Source: Hominimerdicola alba (lineage in GTDB: Bacteria > Bacillota > Clostridia > Oscillospirales > Ruminococcaceae). Taken from it: DNA of 64,000 nt. The DNA is taken from NCBI RefSeq assembly GCF_900112155.1, contig NZ_FOKQ01000022.1, forward strand, positions 1 to 64,000, written 5' to 3'. Shown here piece by piece: positions 7,705-16,750 of this stretch. Numbering within the stretch: the stretch's first letter is position 1; every line of letters begins with the position of its first letter. Position numbers and translations under genes: made by a program. Under the pieces are notes generated by a model, which ran no database searches, was not told where the DNA came from, and was given only the letters and a program-made list of their open reading frames with translations.

Positions 7705-8877
7705 TCATCTGAATATATAATGATTTGATCCTGACCAGCCGTAGAGCATTACCCACACGAACCAATACCATCCCATGATACCAATAAGCGCAGCGTTGAC
7801 CTTGATCTTGTCCTCGATCTTTTTACGCTTGAACGCATATGTGAACATAGGCACGGTCAGTATAGTGAACATATCGCAGTAGAGCGATATTCTTATTCCG
7901 TATATCGTCCTGAACAATACAAGGACGTATGTGTAGAAAGCAAATCCCAGTACAGGAAGCATTCTGATATTTCTATCAAAGTCAGGCTTGATCTTTTTGA
8001 TGATCCTCAGCGGGATCACAAGAAGCAGCAATCTGTATACCCAGTCAAAGAAAACGTGCTTGTTGAAGCCAACTATTCGCAGGTAAACGTTAGTATCCGA
8101 GCTGAATACGGCTTCGATATTTTTTGCGTACTTTTCAGGCAGAATTGAATATGCAAGCAGGAATCGGCTGATCGCTCTCAGGTTCACGAGCATCAGGAGA
8201 ACGGTGACTATGAAAGTGATCTTTGTTTCCTTGTTTTTCTTGCCGTTAAGGAACTTAACTATAAATATGAAAACAAGACCGAATACTGCCGAGAAGTGGA
8301 ATGAGAAAGCAACAAGGAAGCACGCGACCATCTTACGGTACTTCTTTTCATTCATGTATATGTAGAACAGCATGACAAATACGGCTGATACGCTCTGTTT
8401 CATAACGTTGAATGAGTTATTGTAGAACAGGAACATATAAGCGAGCATCGTCTGCCACATAGGTGTTACAGAACGGTATTTATAGGCTATCAGGTAGATC
8501 GGGACAATGACCATCACCTCTGAGGTGAACAGGAAAGCGCCCGCATCATCGGCGAAAATCGATGTGATATACGCAAGCAGTGCATATCCCACCGGTTCGG
8601 TAGTAAGCTTGAACGTATCGGTGAAAGAAGACGTATTTGCAAGGTCGAAAGTTCTTATGGCGTATTCAAGAACGTCTTTACCAACGGTATCCGCACGCAT
8701 ACCTGCAAGAAGTGAAGGTATGAAGAGGGCGATGAAGGAATAAAGTATCGCCAGGCGCTTGGCGCTCTTCTTCTTTGTGTTTATATGTAGATCGATTTTC
8801 CTTTCTGCCTTATAGGTGAAAAAGCACGTAAGAGTGAAGACAGTAAGATATAGAATAGTACTTGCACTAATACTCAT
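7705..8877 (-). CDS. EpsG/Wzy-like polysaccharide polymerase
   Basis: A 390-residue multi-pass membrane protein of the EpsG family. The family mark LAGMRADTVGKDVLEY lies near residue 58, and hydrophobic segments run through most of the chain (for example at the N-terminus, 125-150, 180-210 and the C-terminus). It probably joins lipid-linked repeat units into polymer at the outer membrane face, as a Wzy-type enzyme. RBS AGGAG is seven bases from ATG. A gap of 150 bases with a long hairpin (8909-8981) separates it from the upstream glycosyltransferase, unusual in this otherwise tight operon. Confidence 0.8.
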   Translation of the reverse strand: MSISASTILYLTVFTLTCFFTYKAERKIDLHINTKKKSAKRLAILYSFIALFIPSLLAGMRADTVGKDVLEYAIRTFDLANTSSFTDTFKLTTEPVGYALLAYITSIFADDAGAFLFTSEVMVIVPIYLIAYKYRSVTPMWQTMLAYMFLFYNNSFNVMKQSVSAVFVMLFYIYMNEKKYRKMVACFLVAFSFHFSAVFGLVFIFIVKFLNGKKNKETKITFIVTVLLMLVNLRAISRFLLAYSILPEKYAKNIEAVFSSDTNVYLRIVGFNKHVFFDWVYRLLLLVIPLRIIKKIKPDFDRNIRMLPVLGFAFYTYVLVLFRTIYGIRISLYCDMFTILTVPMFTYAFKRKKIEDKIKVNAALIGIMGWYWFVWVMLYGWSGSNHYIFR

Positions 8878-8908
8878 TAGATCTCTCCTATAATTATATT
8901 AATCGTAG

Positions 8909-8981
8909 ATCGGTTTTCTGACGTATGCCGACTGCAGATGCATACTTTACCATCTGCAGTCGGCATACGTGAAAACCCGAT
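8909..8981. repeat. Long inverted repeat inside the polysaccharide operon
   Basis: Two 20-base arms (8921-8940 and 8951-8970) are perfect inverted complements around a ten-base loop. Pairing continues outward between 8909-8918 and 8971-8981 with one bulge and a two-base offset. It lies in the only sizeable gap within the operon, between the glycosyltransferase at 9028 and the polymerase at 7705. No T-run follows on the transcribed strand, so it looks more like an mRNA-stabilising or processing structure, or a palindromic remnant, than a terminator. Confidence 0.85.
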
Positions 8982-9027
8982 ATGGATTTTCACTTATTAC
9001 TCTAATACTTTTGTGCCGAAAGCATTA

Positions 9028-9999
9028 TTATGATCTCTTTAGTTTCTTTTTCAGATCGGTTATGAAAGGCATTTTGTCTTTTATATCATATTTCAGCCTT
9101 TCGTATGGGGTAAGTTCGTTGTATACCCCTGATGCTTTCATTCCTTTAAGGTCGTTAAGGTGCTGATAGTAGATCAGTTCCTTACGTTTAATGATATGTT
9201 CTATCTCATCGTGATATTTGCCTTCGGTGAACTCGTCAAACTCTTTAAGCAGACCGCAGTGACGGTCGAAAAAGTTCTTTTTCAGCTTTTCGGGATCTGT
9301 CTTTATGGAACCCGAGGCGGAGTTAGGATTGTTTGTACGGTAGGCGCTCATTATCTCGTTGAAGTAATGGGCACAGCCGTCATAGGTGGTGACAAGTCTT
9401 ACGACCAGATCAAGTGAAGTTGAGAAGCTCAGGATAGGACGCAGATTCTCTGTTCTGCCCACGATAGATGCTGTGGGAGTGAAATCCAGCCTTATCAGTT
9501 CAGCTACCGATATATCGGTGCCTTCGGGCTTTTCAAGGGCTTTGTAAAGCTTCTTGTCGTTCCACATCTTTCGGGGATAGAAAGTTTTGAGATAGTTATC
9601 ATCGGTATCCACCACATTTGCGTTATGGAATGTCATATTACATTCGGGGTGTTTTTCCAGGTAGTCTACCTGTTTTTGCAGCTTATTTTCATCGCACCAG
9701 TAATCGTCACCCTCGCAGATAGCGAAATACTTTGTCTGTATAGCGGGTATTACGTATTTCTGCACGATGTTTATGCCCTTGCTGTAACGGTTCTCTTCCT
9801 GTATGATAGTATGCACCTTATCGGGATACTTTTTTGCGAACTCTTCTATGATAGCTATTGAGCCGTCAGTGGAACAGTCATCGTGGACAAGCACCGTGTA
9901 TTCAAAATCTGTTTTTTGTGTGCAGATGCTCCCCAGACATTTTCGAAGCCATTTTTCATGATTGAAGCTTACAATGCAGACCGTTACGATGGCAGCCAT
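9028..9999 (-). CDS. Family 2 glycosyltransferase
   Basis: A 323-residue GT-A-fold glycosyltransferase. The N-terminal nucleotide-sugar region starts with VTVCIVSFNHEKWL; VLVHDDCSTDGS is the typical GT2 acidic motif near residue 37, and CEGDDYWCDENKLQ is the DxD-like metal site near 95. No transmembrane segment is visible, so it acts on the cytoplasmic face. The sugar and acceptor cannot be read from sequence. It lies upstream of the polymerase gene in the same transcript, with a GGAG site 12 bases before ATG. Confidence 0.88.
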   Translation of the reverse strand: MAAIVTVCIVSFNHEKWLRKCLGSICTQKTDFEYTVLVHDDCSTDGSIAIIEEFAKKYPDKVHTIIQEENRYSKGINIVQKYVIPAIQTKYFAICEGDDYWCDENKLQKQVDYLEKHPECNMTFHNANVVDTDDNYLKTFYPRKMWNDKKLYKALEKPEGTDISVAELIRLDFTPTASIVGRTENLRPILSFSTSLDLVVRLVTTYDGCAHYFNEIMSAYRTNNPNSASGSIKTDPEKLKKNFFDRHCGLLKEFDEFTEGKYHDEIEHIIKRKELIYYQHLNDLKGMKASGVYNELTPYERLKYDIKDKMPFITDLKKKLKRS

Positions 10000-10017
10000 T
10001 TTATGCTATCTCTCCTT

Positions 10018-10836
10018 TTACAATTTATATCCGTCAGCCACGCCTTTGAACATACTTTTCAGTTTATGGAATTTATCATCTTCATAAAGCAGTGTCTGTA
10101 TCATTCTTTTTACAACTCTCACATCGGACTTGAAACCAAGCTTATACTTACGTTTCAGGTAGATGCTGTTGCGCACCCAGTAGTATTTCCGCAAAGGGGA
10201 GTGGTTGAATATTATGATATCCTTTCCGAAAAACTTACGTGAGGTACTTCTTCCCACTTCATGCAGGAATCCTGTATAATTGAGTCGGATTATCTTGTAT
10301 CCGCCCCGGGTGAGAGCATAGCAGATATCGTAATCCACCATATCGATGAACAGCTTTTCATCAAATCCGCCTACAGCTTTTATAGACTTTATGTTATTGA
10401 AAGCTCCCGAGGTTATACAGAAGCTGACTTTTTCGTAGTCCTTTGTCAAGCCGAAATCAACTTCAACGCTGCGGTCTTTGTACATTGATGTGATGATGCC
10501 AACATTATCCTTGGCACGCTTTGAAAAGCTGTCGTATGTTTCGATGATATCGGGCTGGCAGACGGTATCCTGATCGAGAGTCAGCACCCATTCAGCCCCA
10601 AGTTCTTCAGCCTTATCGATGATCTGGTTCAGGGCTTTTGCTATGCCGTAGTTATCATCGTTCCTCACATAAGTGATATTCTGGTATTTTGCGGTAAGCT
10701 CCGCTATCTCGTCGATATTTTTTGAACCGTTATCGATAAGTATGAGTTCACTCACCTGCGGAGCGATAGCCGAGATATTTTCCTCCAGCCTGTTTATATC
10801 GGGATTATAAAGCACTATCCCTGCGGCATGAGCCAT
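10018..10836 (-). CDS. Family 2 glycosyltransferase, rhamnosyltransferase-like
   Basis: A 272-residue GT2 enzyme. GIVLYNPDINRLEENI at the N-terminus and LILIDNGSKNIDEI near 30 resemble rhamnosyltransferases of the RfbF/WbbL group, and TLDQDTVCQP near 85 is the DxD-type site. A rhamnosyl donor would fit the rmlACBD genes in the window (inference). The start ATG follows GGGTGG. It lies between two other glycosyltransferase genes with gaps of about 20 bases, in one transcription unit. Confidence 0.85.
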   Translation of the reverse strand: MAHAAGIVLYNPDINRLEENISAIAPQVSELILIDNGSKNIDEIAELTAKYQNITYVRNDDNYGIAKALNQIIDKAEELGAEWVLTLDQDTVCQPDIIETYDSFSKRAKDNVGIITSMYKDRSVEVDFGLTKDYEKVSFCITSGAFNNIKSIKAVGGFDEKLFIDMVDYDICYALTRGGYKIIRLNYTGFLHEVGRSTSRKFFGKDIIIFNHSPLRKYYWVRNSIYLKRKYKLGFKSDVRVVKRMIQTLLYEDDKFHKLKSMFKGVADGYKL

Positions 10837-10856
10837 AGATCAAACCACCCTTATGA

Positions 10857-12020
10857 TCATTTTCTGTATTCGGCAAGGAATTCATCATAGAATTTCTCGC
10901 GCTTTTTAACGAGCTTTTCTCTGCAGAATTCTTCCGATTTTTTGAAGTTCTTTTTTGCCAGCTTATCAAGATCTGTACCCAGCACACGCTGTACTGCCTT
11001 GACTACCTCATCGGTACTGCCTTTTCTGAAAAGGCATATCTTTGGTATAAGCTCGGGTATGCCCGCGATGCTTGTGCCTATAACGGGACAGCCGCGGCTC
11101 ATAGCCTCGATAACGGCTCTGGGCAGACCCTCCTGCTTGCTGGGCTGTACGTAGAGGTCGAGAGAATCATAGTAATCAGGCATTTTATCTGCCGAGAGAT
11201 TGCCAACGAATTTAACCTTGTCCAGAACTCCAAGTTCCTTTGCAAGGTCGCGGAGGAAATAGTCGTGCTTTGTGCCGTTATATCCGCCTGCAAGGTGATA
11301 CTCCACATCGTAGCCCATATCAGTCAGGGGCTTTATTGCACGTATAACGTACTCCTGACCCTTATAGCGGGTATCGAGAGCGGCAGCAGTGCCGAGCACC
11401 AGCTTTTTCTTGGGGTCAAAGCTTTTCAGCTTTTCAAGGCGCTTTTCAAGTGTGGCTTTCTGCGGCGCATCTATTACAACGTTTGAACAGCTGACGGTCT
11501 TGCCCTTGGTGGGGTAGCGTCTTTGCAGGAATTCTCCTGTAACGTAGTACACGTACTTCGCCTGACCGATTATGCTGCGGGTCTTCCAGTACATATAAGG
11601 CGCAACTGCCTTGCCCAGCAGACCGTGGTTCCAGTAGCTGTCCCAGGAGCAGCCAACGCTTTCAACTATATATGGCTTGTTGTACTTTTTGATATACTTC
11701 ACTGCCAGCTGTGCGATGGAGCTCTGTGTTCTCAGTACGAAGTAATCGTTCTCTCTTACGCACTTTTCAACTATCTTTTCAGCCTTGGGCTTGTTTACAA
11801 GGATAGTCTTGGGGCTTTTGAAATTAGGTACGCTTATGACCTTTATCTGTGGAGGCACAAGTGTGAAGTTTTTGCCCTCCACGGGCTTTGTACGTATCAT
11901 GAAGGTTATTTTATCAGCCAGATATGAATATCTTTCATACAGCTCATGATAGGCAAATTCGTAGTAATTGCCGTCCTTATCGTAAAACAGAGGTCCGTCG
12001 TGTATAAAAACCAGTTTCAT
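10857..12020 (-). CDS. Family 4 glycosyltransferase
   Basis: A 387-residue GT-B-fold retaining glycosyltransferase of family GT4. The C-terminal donor domain carries KKLVLGTAAALDTRYKGQE (about 205-225), LDLYVQPSKQEGLPRAVIEA with the EGLPRA signature near 285-305, and the conserved glutamate of IEAMSRGCPVIGT. The N-terminal half is the acceptor domain. No membrane segment. RBS GGAG nine bases before ATG. It is one of two adjacent GT4-type genes in the polysaccharide operon; donor and linkage unknown. Confidence 0.88.
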   Translation of the reverse strand: MKLVFIHDGPLFYDKDGNYYEFAYHELYERYSYLADKITFMIRTKPVEGKNFTLVPPQIKVISVPNFKSPKTILVNKPKAEKIVEKCVRENDYFVLRTQSSIAQLAVKYIKKYNKPYIVESVGCSWDSYWNHGLLGKAVAPYMYWKTRSIIGQAKYVYYVTGEFLQRRYPTKGKTVSCSNVVIDAPQKATLEKRLEKLKSFDPKKKLVLGTAAALDTRYKGQEYVIRAIKPLTDMGYDVEYHLAGGYNGTKHDYFLRDLAKELGVLDKVKFVGNLSADKMPDYYDSLDLYVQPSKQEGLPRAVIEAMSRGCPVIGTSIAGIPELIPKICLFRKGSTDEVVKAVQRVLGTDLDKLAKKNFKKSEEFCREKLVKKREKFYDEFLAEYRK

Positions 12021-12046
12021 TTAAAGTAACTCCTTTTTGCGGGGCT

Positions 12047-13141
12047 TTATTTGGTAAGCATTTTGTGCCATGCTTCCATATTGCGGTCAAAGGAGAAGTT
12101 CTCTTCCCATTTTTCCATAGAAGCCCTGCTAAAGTTTTTCCATTTATCAATATCGACTGAAAGCTGCATAACAGCATCTGCCCAGCCGTCGGTATCGTCT
12201 TTATCGTCAACGAGGATACCTGTTTCGTTATTTATGACAACATTGCTGTTGAATCCCACATCGGAAGCTATTGATGGAAGTCCCGTTGCCATATACTGCA
12301 CCAGTTTGAATCCGCCTTTGCCCAGTGAACGCTTGATGTTCAGCAGGGGCATAATGCCGATATGGGCTTTGAGCATCTCTGCGGGGACGATATCTCTCGC
12401 CCATAGGATATTTTCGATTTTAAGATACTTAGTTTCCGATTCCAGCGGGAGATTGCATATGACCGTCAGTGTGACTGTCTTGCCGGTCTTTTCCTTTACA
12501 GCCTTTGCGGCCTTGTCAAGGGCGGGAACAACGTTTCTTATATGTTTCAGTCCCGAAGAAGAGCCTACCCACAGGATATTAACCTTTTCACCGTAAGATG
12601 CTTCTCTTTCCCTGTTGACGGTCTCCTTGTCCTTGACAGGCATGTCGCCGTCGGTTGTCGGCAGGAAAGAGGTTATCTCTTTACAGCGGGAAGTCAGCAT
12701 TTTTTTCAGATATTCGCTGGTGACGATTATCTTGTTGCTGTGCTTCATCAGAAGCCTTGCTTCGGCTTTTGTGATCTCGTTTATGCCGAAAATATCGTCA
12801 TCGAAATCCCATATCACCTTTGAATTTTTCAGGATATGCTCATACATCAGGCTTATGGGGAAAACGCATACCTTCGGTACTGCCGCGCGGGATATCACCA
12901 CGATATCGGGCTTGGCTATCATATCAGCGGCAAAATTGCGGAAATTTCTGAAAAATATCATCAGGTGGTACTGTATCTTGCAGATGAGAGTCGGAGAGTT
13001 GGAATACTTTCTGAACATTTTATCTGTGACGGTAAATCTGTTGGTGATCTTGGCGTCCTTAATCTTTTCAGTATACTGCAAGATCCTGTAATAGCTTGCC
13101 GCGTGGGTGAAGCCCCTTGTATATACCGAAACTTTTTTCAT
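12047..13141 (-). CDS. GT4-like glycosyltransferase
   Basis: A 364-residue GT-B-fold protein. The N-terminal half has an Asp-rich segment VIWDFDDDIFGI near 112, and the C-terminal half has VNILWVGSSSGLKHI near 187 and GGFKLVQYMATGLPSIASDVG near 280-300, which correspond to the nucleotide-binding half of GT4 enzymes with Lys in place of the usual Glu-x7-Glu first position. It therefore looks like a divergent GT4 enzyme. RBS CGGAGG precedes ATG. Same operon as its neighbours. Confidence 0.8.
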   Translation of the reverse strand: MKKVSVYTRGFTHAASYYRILQYTEKIKDAKITNRFTVTDKMFRKYSNSPTLICKIQYHLMIFFRNFRNFAADMIAKPDIVVISRAAVPKVCVFPISLMYEHILKNSKVIWDFDDDIFGINEITKAEARLLMKHSNKIIVTSEYLKKMLTSRCKEITSFLPTTDGDMPVKDKETVNREREASYGEKVNILWVGSSSGLKHIRNVVPALDKAAKAVKEKTGKTVTLTVICNLPLESETKYLKIENILWARDIVPAEMLKAHIGIMPLLNIKRSLGKGGFKLVQYMATGLPSIASDVGFNSNVVINNETGILVDDKDDTDGWADAVMQLSVDIDKWKNFSRASMEKWEENFSFDRNMEAWHKMLTK

Positions 13142-13160
13142 TTCACCATGCCTCCGATTT

Positions 13161-14378
13161 TCAGCGTTTTGAGCCTTTTGTGCTCTGGCGCTTTCTCATG
13201 CTTTTTTTATATATTTTAAGGATTCCCATATTGTACATTATGGGACGAATCCTACGCTTTATCCTGTTTTTCAGTTTAAAGGTAGAGGGGAAGTATTTCT
13301 TTTGCAGTCCTGACATGGACATTCCGTCCAGGTCTGCGAACATTTCTTCCCTGCGTGGGTTTGGCTTGGCAGAAGTTACCATCATGCCGCCGTTTATTGC
13401 GCTGTCCTTATCAAAATCCAGAGGTTCTACGTCCAGATATTTTTTGATCTCTTCAAATGCGGCAGCGGCTTTCTCGTTGTTTACCAGTACCTGCGAAACG
13501 CCTATGCCGTCATCCATTCTTGGTGCTGCACCGCTGACATACCAGTAATCGCCCGCAGTAAAGCTGCTGCGCCTGTGTTTGCCCTTGGATTTGCAGTCAT
13601 AGCAGGAAGGTCTTGATATCATCTCCTTGCTGTAAAACTGAAGCATGGGGTCAACGTCGTAGGGCTCGTCGTACTCGGTGCCGTCGCTGTATACCACTCT
13701 CATGGTAGTGCTGCCGTAGCCGTAGGTCTTTTCACGGAACCTTACCTCGCGGATATCCTTGCCGCTCTTCTTTTTATGCCATGAAAGGTATTTCTTCCAG
13801 AATTTAGGCGAGGGAACGCCCTTGCAGATGATATCCATAGTATAGAGATCATCGGGATCATTGCCCAGATAATTCAGCAGGGCTTCCACCTGACAGGGAG
13901 TACCGGAAAACAGCACTTTTCTGCCGTCAGCCAGAAATTCCTTGACTTTTCTGTAAGTATGTCCCACTTCGCTCTGGACATATTTAGACCTGTTGAATTT
14001 CTTGATCTCTTTTAAATTTTCGATGTAGCTGTGTCTTACATGGAAATGCTCATCGAATCCCACACCGAAAACGACACCGCCTTCGCTGAGGACATATTTT
14101 GCGGCAGCCGCAAAGAATCCGCCTGAAGTTGAGGTCTTGCGCAGTTCCTTGCTCTTGTTCCTTACAAGATAGGCTTTGGGCTTGTTAGCGGGTGTATCCT
14201 CATTAAGAACAGGACATACCTTTGCACATTTATTACATTCAACGCACAGCACCTCGCATACCTCGGGGTATAAAAATCCATCCTTGTCGGGGGTCATTTT
14301 TATACAGTCCCTGGGACAGCTGTTCATACAGGCGCTGCAGCCGCAGCAGTCTTTTTTGACACGCTCTGAAATATTCAT
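13161..14378 (-). CDS. Fe-S protein of the F420 hydrogenase/dehydrogenase beta-subunit family
   Basis: A 405-residue protein with two 4Fe-4S motifs at the N-terminus (CCGCSACMNSCP near 11-22 and CVECNKCAKVCP near 45-56), followed by the FrhB-type N- and C-terminal domains (STSGGFFAAAAKYVLSEGG; FSGTPCQVEALL; CKGVPSPKFWKKYL). Archaeal relatives reduce coenzyme F420, but homologues in polysaccharide loci of anaerobes commonly sit beside pyruvyl-transferase-family genes, as here (14408), and their reaction is not known. A flavin or ferredoxin-linked redox step on a sugar or its pyruvyl/keto group is a possibility (inference). RBS AGGAGG. Confidence 0.85.
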   Translation of the reverse strand: MNISERVKKDCCGCSACMNSCPRDCIKMTPDKDGFLYPEVCEVLCVECNKCAKVCPVLNEDTPANKPKAYLVRNKSKELRKTSTSGGFFAAAAKYVLSEGGVVFGVGFDEHFHVRHSYIENLKEIKKFNRSKYVQSEVGHTYRKVKEFLADGRKVLFSGTPCQVEALLNYLGNDPDDLYTMDIICKGVPSPKFWKKYLSWHKKKSGKDIREVRFREKTYGYGSTTMRVVYSDGTEYDEPYDVDPMLQFYSKEMISRPSCYDCKSKGKHRRSSFTAGDYWYVSGAAPRMDDGIGVSQVLVNNEKAAAAFEEIKKYLDVEPLDFDKDSAINGGMMVTSAKPNPRREEMFADLDGMSMSGLQKKYFPSTFKLKNRIKRRIRPIMYNMGILKIYKKSMRKRQSTKGSKR

Positions 14379-14407
14379 TGTTTGATCCTCCTGGCTTGAT
14401 CTCTCCG

Positions 14408-15547
14408 TCAGTTTTTAAGTGAGTCTGAAAGATAGTTCCAGGAATATTTCCTTAATTTGTCGATATTTTCAGTCACTTCATCATAGTTAATGCTTTCGGT
14501 GATGAACCTGTCCTCCCAGACATCGTTCACCACGCGGTCTTTCATGCCTGCGATGGAAAGCAGAGATTCAAGACGGGAGAATGTATCCTTGCTGCTGTCA
14601 GCGCTGTGACGCCTGAACACCATCACGTTTTTACGGTAAATAATGGAAAATACCGTACCGTGATAGGAATCCGTGCATACATACTCAGCATTTTTTATAG
14701 CACTTACAAAATGCGAGGGATCGGGGTTATCCACGAACTTCGCATTGAGTTTATTGTCATACTCCGATATCTCACCGAAAAATGGCATCATAACGATAGG
14801 CAGACCTGTCTTTTCAGCCAGCTTCAGCACACATTCGCGGGGCTCTCTTCTATTTCCCAAAAAATAGCAGAAGATGTATTTGCCATCAGCTACGGGCTTT
14901 TCGGGCTGGATATCGTCCCATTCCTCTGCATTAAAGAGCAGTGTGGGGTCGCATACCACAGGGACTTTTTTGCCTGTCAGCTGCTTTACGATGACCGAAC
15001 CTCTTTTTTCGCGGACAGAGATATGATCGAACTTGTTCAAGAATTTTTTATAGAAATCACGCAGCAGCGCTGGAACCTCGGAAACACCGAAGCTTGGGGC
15101 ATAAGCCACGCGCTTTGTGCCGCTGTTAAGCCAGTTGAGGGTATAAAAATCCGAACCGCTGTTGATGGGGTTCCACACCTGATCGCTGCCAAGCACCGCC
15201 ATGCTGTACTTGCCAGCGGCTTTTTTCAGCTGATCGTACCCCACGTACTTCGGTGAAGCCACCATATACTTGTCAACAAACTTATCAAAGGCTTTGTTGC
15301 GTCTGCTGATGAGTTCACCGTTCTTTTTCTGGAAGAACTTTCTTTTTACAAAAGACCATCTTTCCGCCATAATGGATGGGATAAGCAGCTGTATAAGGTA
15401 CTTGTAAGCTGTCTTTTTGGTCTTTACATATTTGATATACTCATTGTCATAACCGAGCTTTGTAACAGCTTTCTGCGTGGCGTATGACTGCAAAACGCTT
15501 CCAAAATTCCTTATATTCGGGCATACGACAACAGCAACTTTTTTCAT
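14408..15547 (-). CDS. Polysaccharide pyruvyl transferase family protein
   Basis: A 379-residue protein of the PS_pyruv_trans family, related to CsaB/EpsI/WcaK enzymes that add a pyruvate ketal to sugars from phosphoenolpyruvate. Family signs are CPNIRNFGSVLQSYAT near residue 9, AVLGSDQVWNP near 120 and VCTDSYHGTVFSIIY near 290, where the conserved SxHG triad lies. It is the first gene of the long minus-strand operon behind the promoter at 15628-15657 and pairs with the Fe-S protein at 13161. RBS AGGAG precedes ATG. Some members of the family act as other transferases. Confidence 0.85.
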   Translation of the reverse strand: MKKVAVVVCPNIRNFGSVLQSYATQKAVTKLGYDNEYIKYVKTKKTAYKYLIQLLIPSIMAERWSFVKRKFFQKKNGELISRRNKAFDKFVDKYMVASPKYVGYDQLKKAAGKYSMAVLGSDQVWNPINSGSDFYTLNWLNSGTKRVAYAPSFGVSEVPALLRDFYKKFLNKFDHISVREKRGSVIVKQLTGKKVPVVCDPTLLFNAEEWDDIQPEKPVADGKYIFCYFLGNRREPRECVLKLAEKTGLPIVMMPFFGEISEYDNKLNAKFVDNPDPSHFVSAIKNAEYVCTDSYHGTVFSIIYRKNVMVFRRHSADSSKDTFSRLESLLSIAGMKDRVVNDVWEDRFITESINYDEVTENIDKLRKYSWNYLSDSLKN

Positions 15548-15627
15548 AGCGGTTCTCCTAGATTAATCTTTTATTTTTGATACAGCAATTATCTGCTAGG
15601 TGAAATTCAATAATTCAGACTCTATAA

Positions 15628-15657
15628 ATTATACCAAATTTTGATAAAATTTTTCAA
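15628..15657 (-). promoter_or_regulatory. Promoter of the main polysaccharide operon
   Basis: On the minus strand a TTGAAA box (15652-15657) and a perfect TATAAT box (15628-15633) are 18 bases apart, about 80 bases upstream of the pyruvyl-transferase-family gene. The terminator at 15724 separates this unit from the sugar transferase gene. Confidence 0.7.
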
Positions 15658-15723
15658 GTGGCAAACATTAAAATTTCATGAACTTCAAATTGGTGTGAAA
15701 TCAAAATGTTGTTTATTTAACAT

Positions 15724-15761
15724 AAAAAAACCGGTGCAAAATCACAGCGGACTTGCACCGG
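15724..15761 (-). terminator. Terminator after the initiating sugar transferase
   Basis: On the minus strand a nine-bp stem (ccggtgcaa with ttgcaccgg) is followed directly by seven T. It lies 13 bases after the stop codon of the sugar transferase gene. Because the rest of the locus lies downstream, it may also set how much read-through enters the main operon. Confidence 0.9.
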
Positions 15762-15773
15762 ATCTAGTCAGAC

Positions 15774-16493
15774 TTAGGAATTGCCGATCTTTAAAACGAA
15801 CAAAACGGTCTTTATTATAATACCAATATCCACAAGAACAGAGCGTTCTTTTATGTACTTTCTGTCAAGCTCTATCTGCTCTTCTGTTGTAAGGGAGTTC
15901 TTTCCGCCGATCTGCCAGTAGCAGGAGAGACCGGGTGTTACCAGGAGTCTGTCATCAGGAAGATTTGCCTGCTCTCTGGGGATAAAGGGTCTGGGTCCTA
16001 TGATCGACATCTCACCTTTAAGGATATTGATGAGCTGAGGAAGCTCGTCGATAGAGGTCTTTCTGATGAAGTGACCTATCTTGGTGATGCGGGGGTCGTT
16101 CTTCATCTTGAAGGTAGCGCCCTTACATTCGTCCTGTGCCAGGAGTTCCTCCAGCTTTTTATCAGCTTTTTTGTACATTGAGCGGAATTTGTAGATCTTG
16201 AACATCTTGCCGTCTTTTCCCACTCTTTCCTGCATATAAAAAGGACTGCCGAAGTCATCTATAACGATCAGAGCCATGACTACCAGCATAAGAGGTGACA
16301 GCATCAGGAGTGCTATCAGTGAAGATGTTACATCAAACGCTCTCTTTATTTTTTCATATAAAGGTTTTCTTCTGTAGAGTATGCCGTGTGAAACGGTAAT
16401 TTCTCTTTCTTGCAGCGCTGTTTCGCTGTAAGATGTCATTTCTATGCTGCCTGCCAGAATGCTTGTATCTGTTTGTGCATTTAAATTCATCAT
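15774..16493 (-). CDS. Initiating sugar-phosphate transferase (bacterial sugar transferase family)
   Basis: A 239-residue monotopic phosphoglycosyl transferase of the WcaJ/EpsL/PglC type that moves a sugar 1-phosphate from a nucleotide sugar to undecaprenyl phosphate, the first step of repeat-unit assembly. KRAFDVTSSLIALLMLSPL begins the membrane helix; FYMQERVGKDGKMFKIYKFRSM and DELPQLINILKGEMSIIGPRP are the family's catalytic blocks. An in-frame ATG 45 bases upstream exists, but the ATG at 16493 has GGGGAG six bases before it. It is transcribed alone from the promoter at 16751-16779 with a leader of about 250 bases. Confidence 0.93.
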   Translation of the reverse strand: MMNLNAQTDTSILAGSIEMTSYSETALQEREITVSHGILYRRKPLYEKIKRAFDVTSSLIALLMLSPLMLVVMALIVIDDFGSPFYMQERVGKDGKMFKIYKFRSMYKKADKKLEELLAQDECKGATFKMKNDPRITKIGHFIRKTSIDELPQLINILKGEMSIIGPRPFIPREQANLPDDRLLVTPGLSCYWQIGGKNSLTTEEQIELDRKYIKERSVLVDIGIIIKTVLFVLKIGNS

Positions 16494-16744
16494 TTCTTTC
16501 TCCCCATTTTCAATAGTCTCAAGGTTTTCCGATGGCATTGTGAGCCATACTTGCGAATGATGTGCTTTGACATAAGGTCCGGACTGTGTTCCGGTTGCCC
16601 TGCGCTAATGAAACGACCTCACTATAAATCGAAGTTACATATATTATATACATATGTATAAATGATGTTCGCCTCTTAAGTCTGATTCAGCTTAATTAAG
16701 CGATGTATGCGGCCTGTTTGAAGATCAACAGGTTGCTTTTTGTT
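16494..16744 (-). promoter_or_regulatory. Structured 5' leader of the sugar transferase mRNA
   Basis: Between the consensus promoter and the start codon lie about 250 transcribed bases with two clear hairpins: cctgtt/aacagg near 16710-16730 and ccgga/tccgg near 16593-16610. The second is enclosed by a short AGGT/ACCT pairing. The length and pairing suggest a regulatory leader, but it does not fit a riboswitch class I can recognise. Confidence 0.45.
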
Positions 16745-16750
16745 AAATAT

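Noticed and set aside
16494-16744. Cyclic-di-GMP (GEMM-type) riboswitch in the sugar transferase leader
   Set aside because: A gcgcagggcaacc segment and gtcaaagc recall parts of that class, but the stems do not form the required arrangement.
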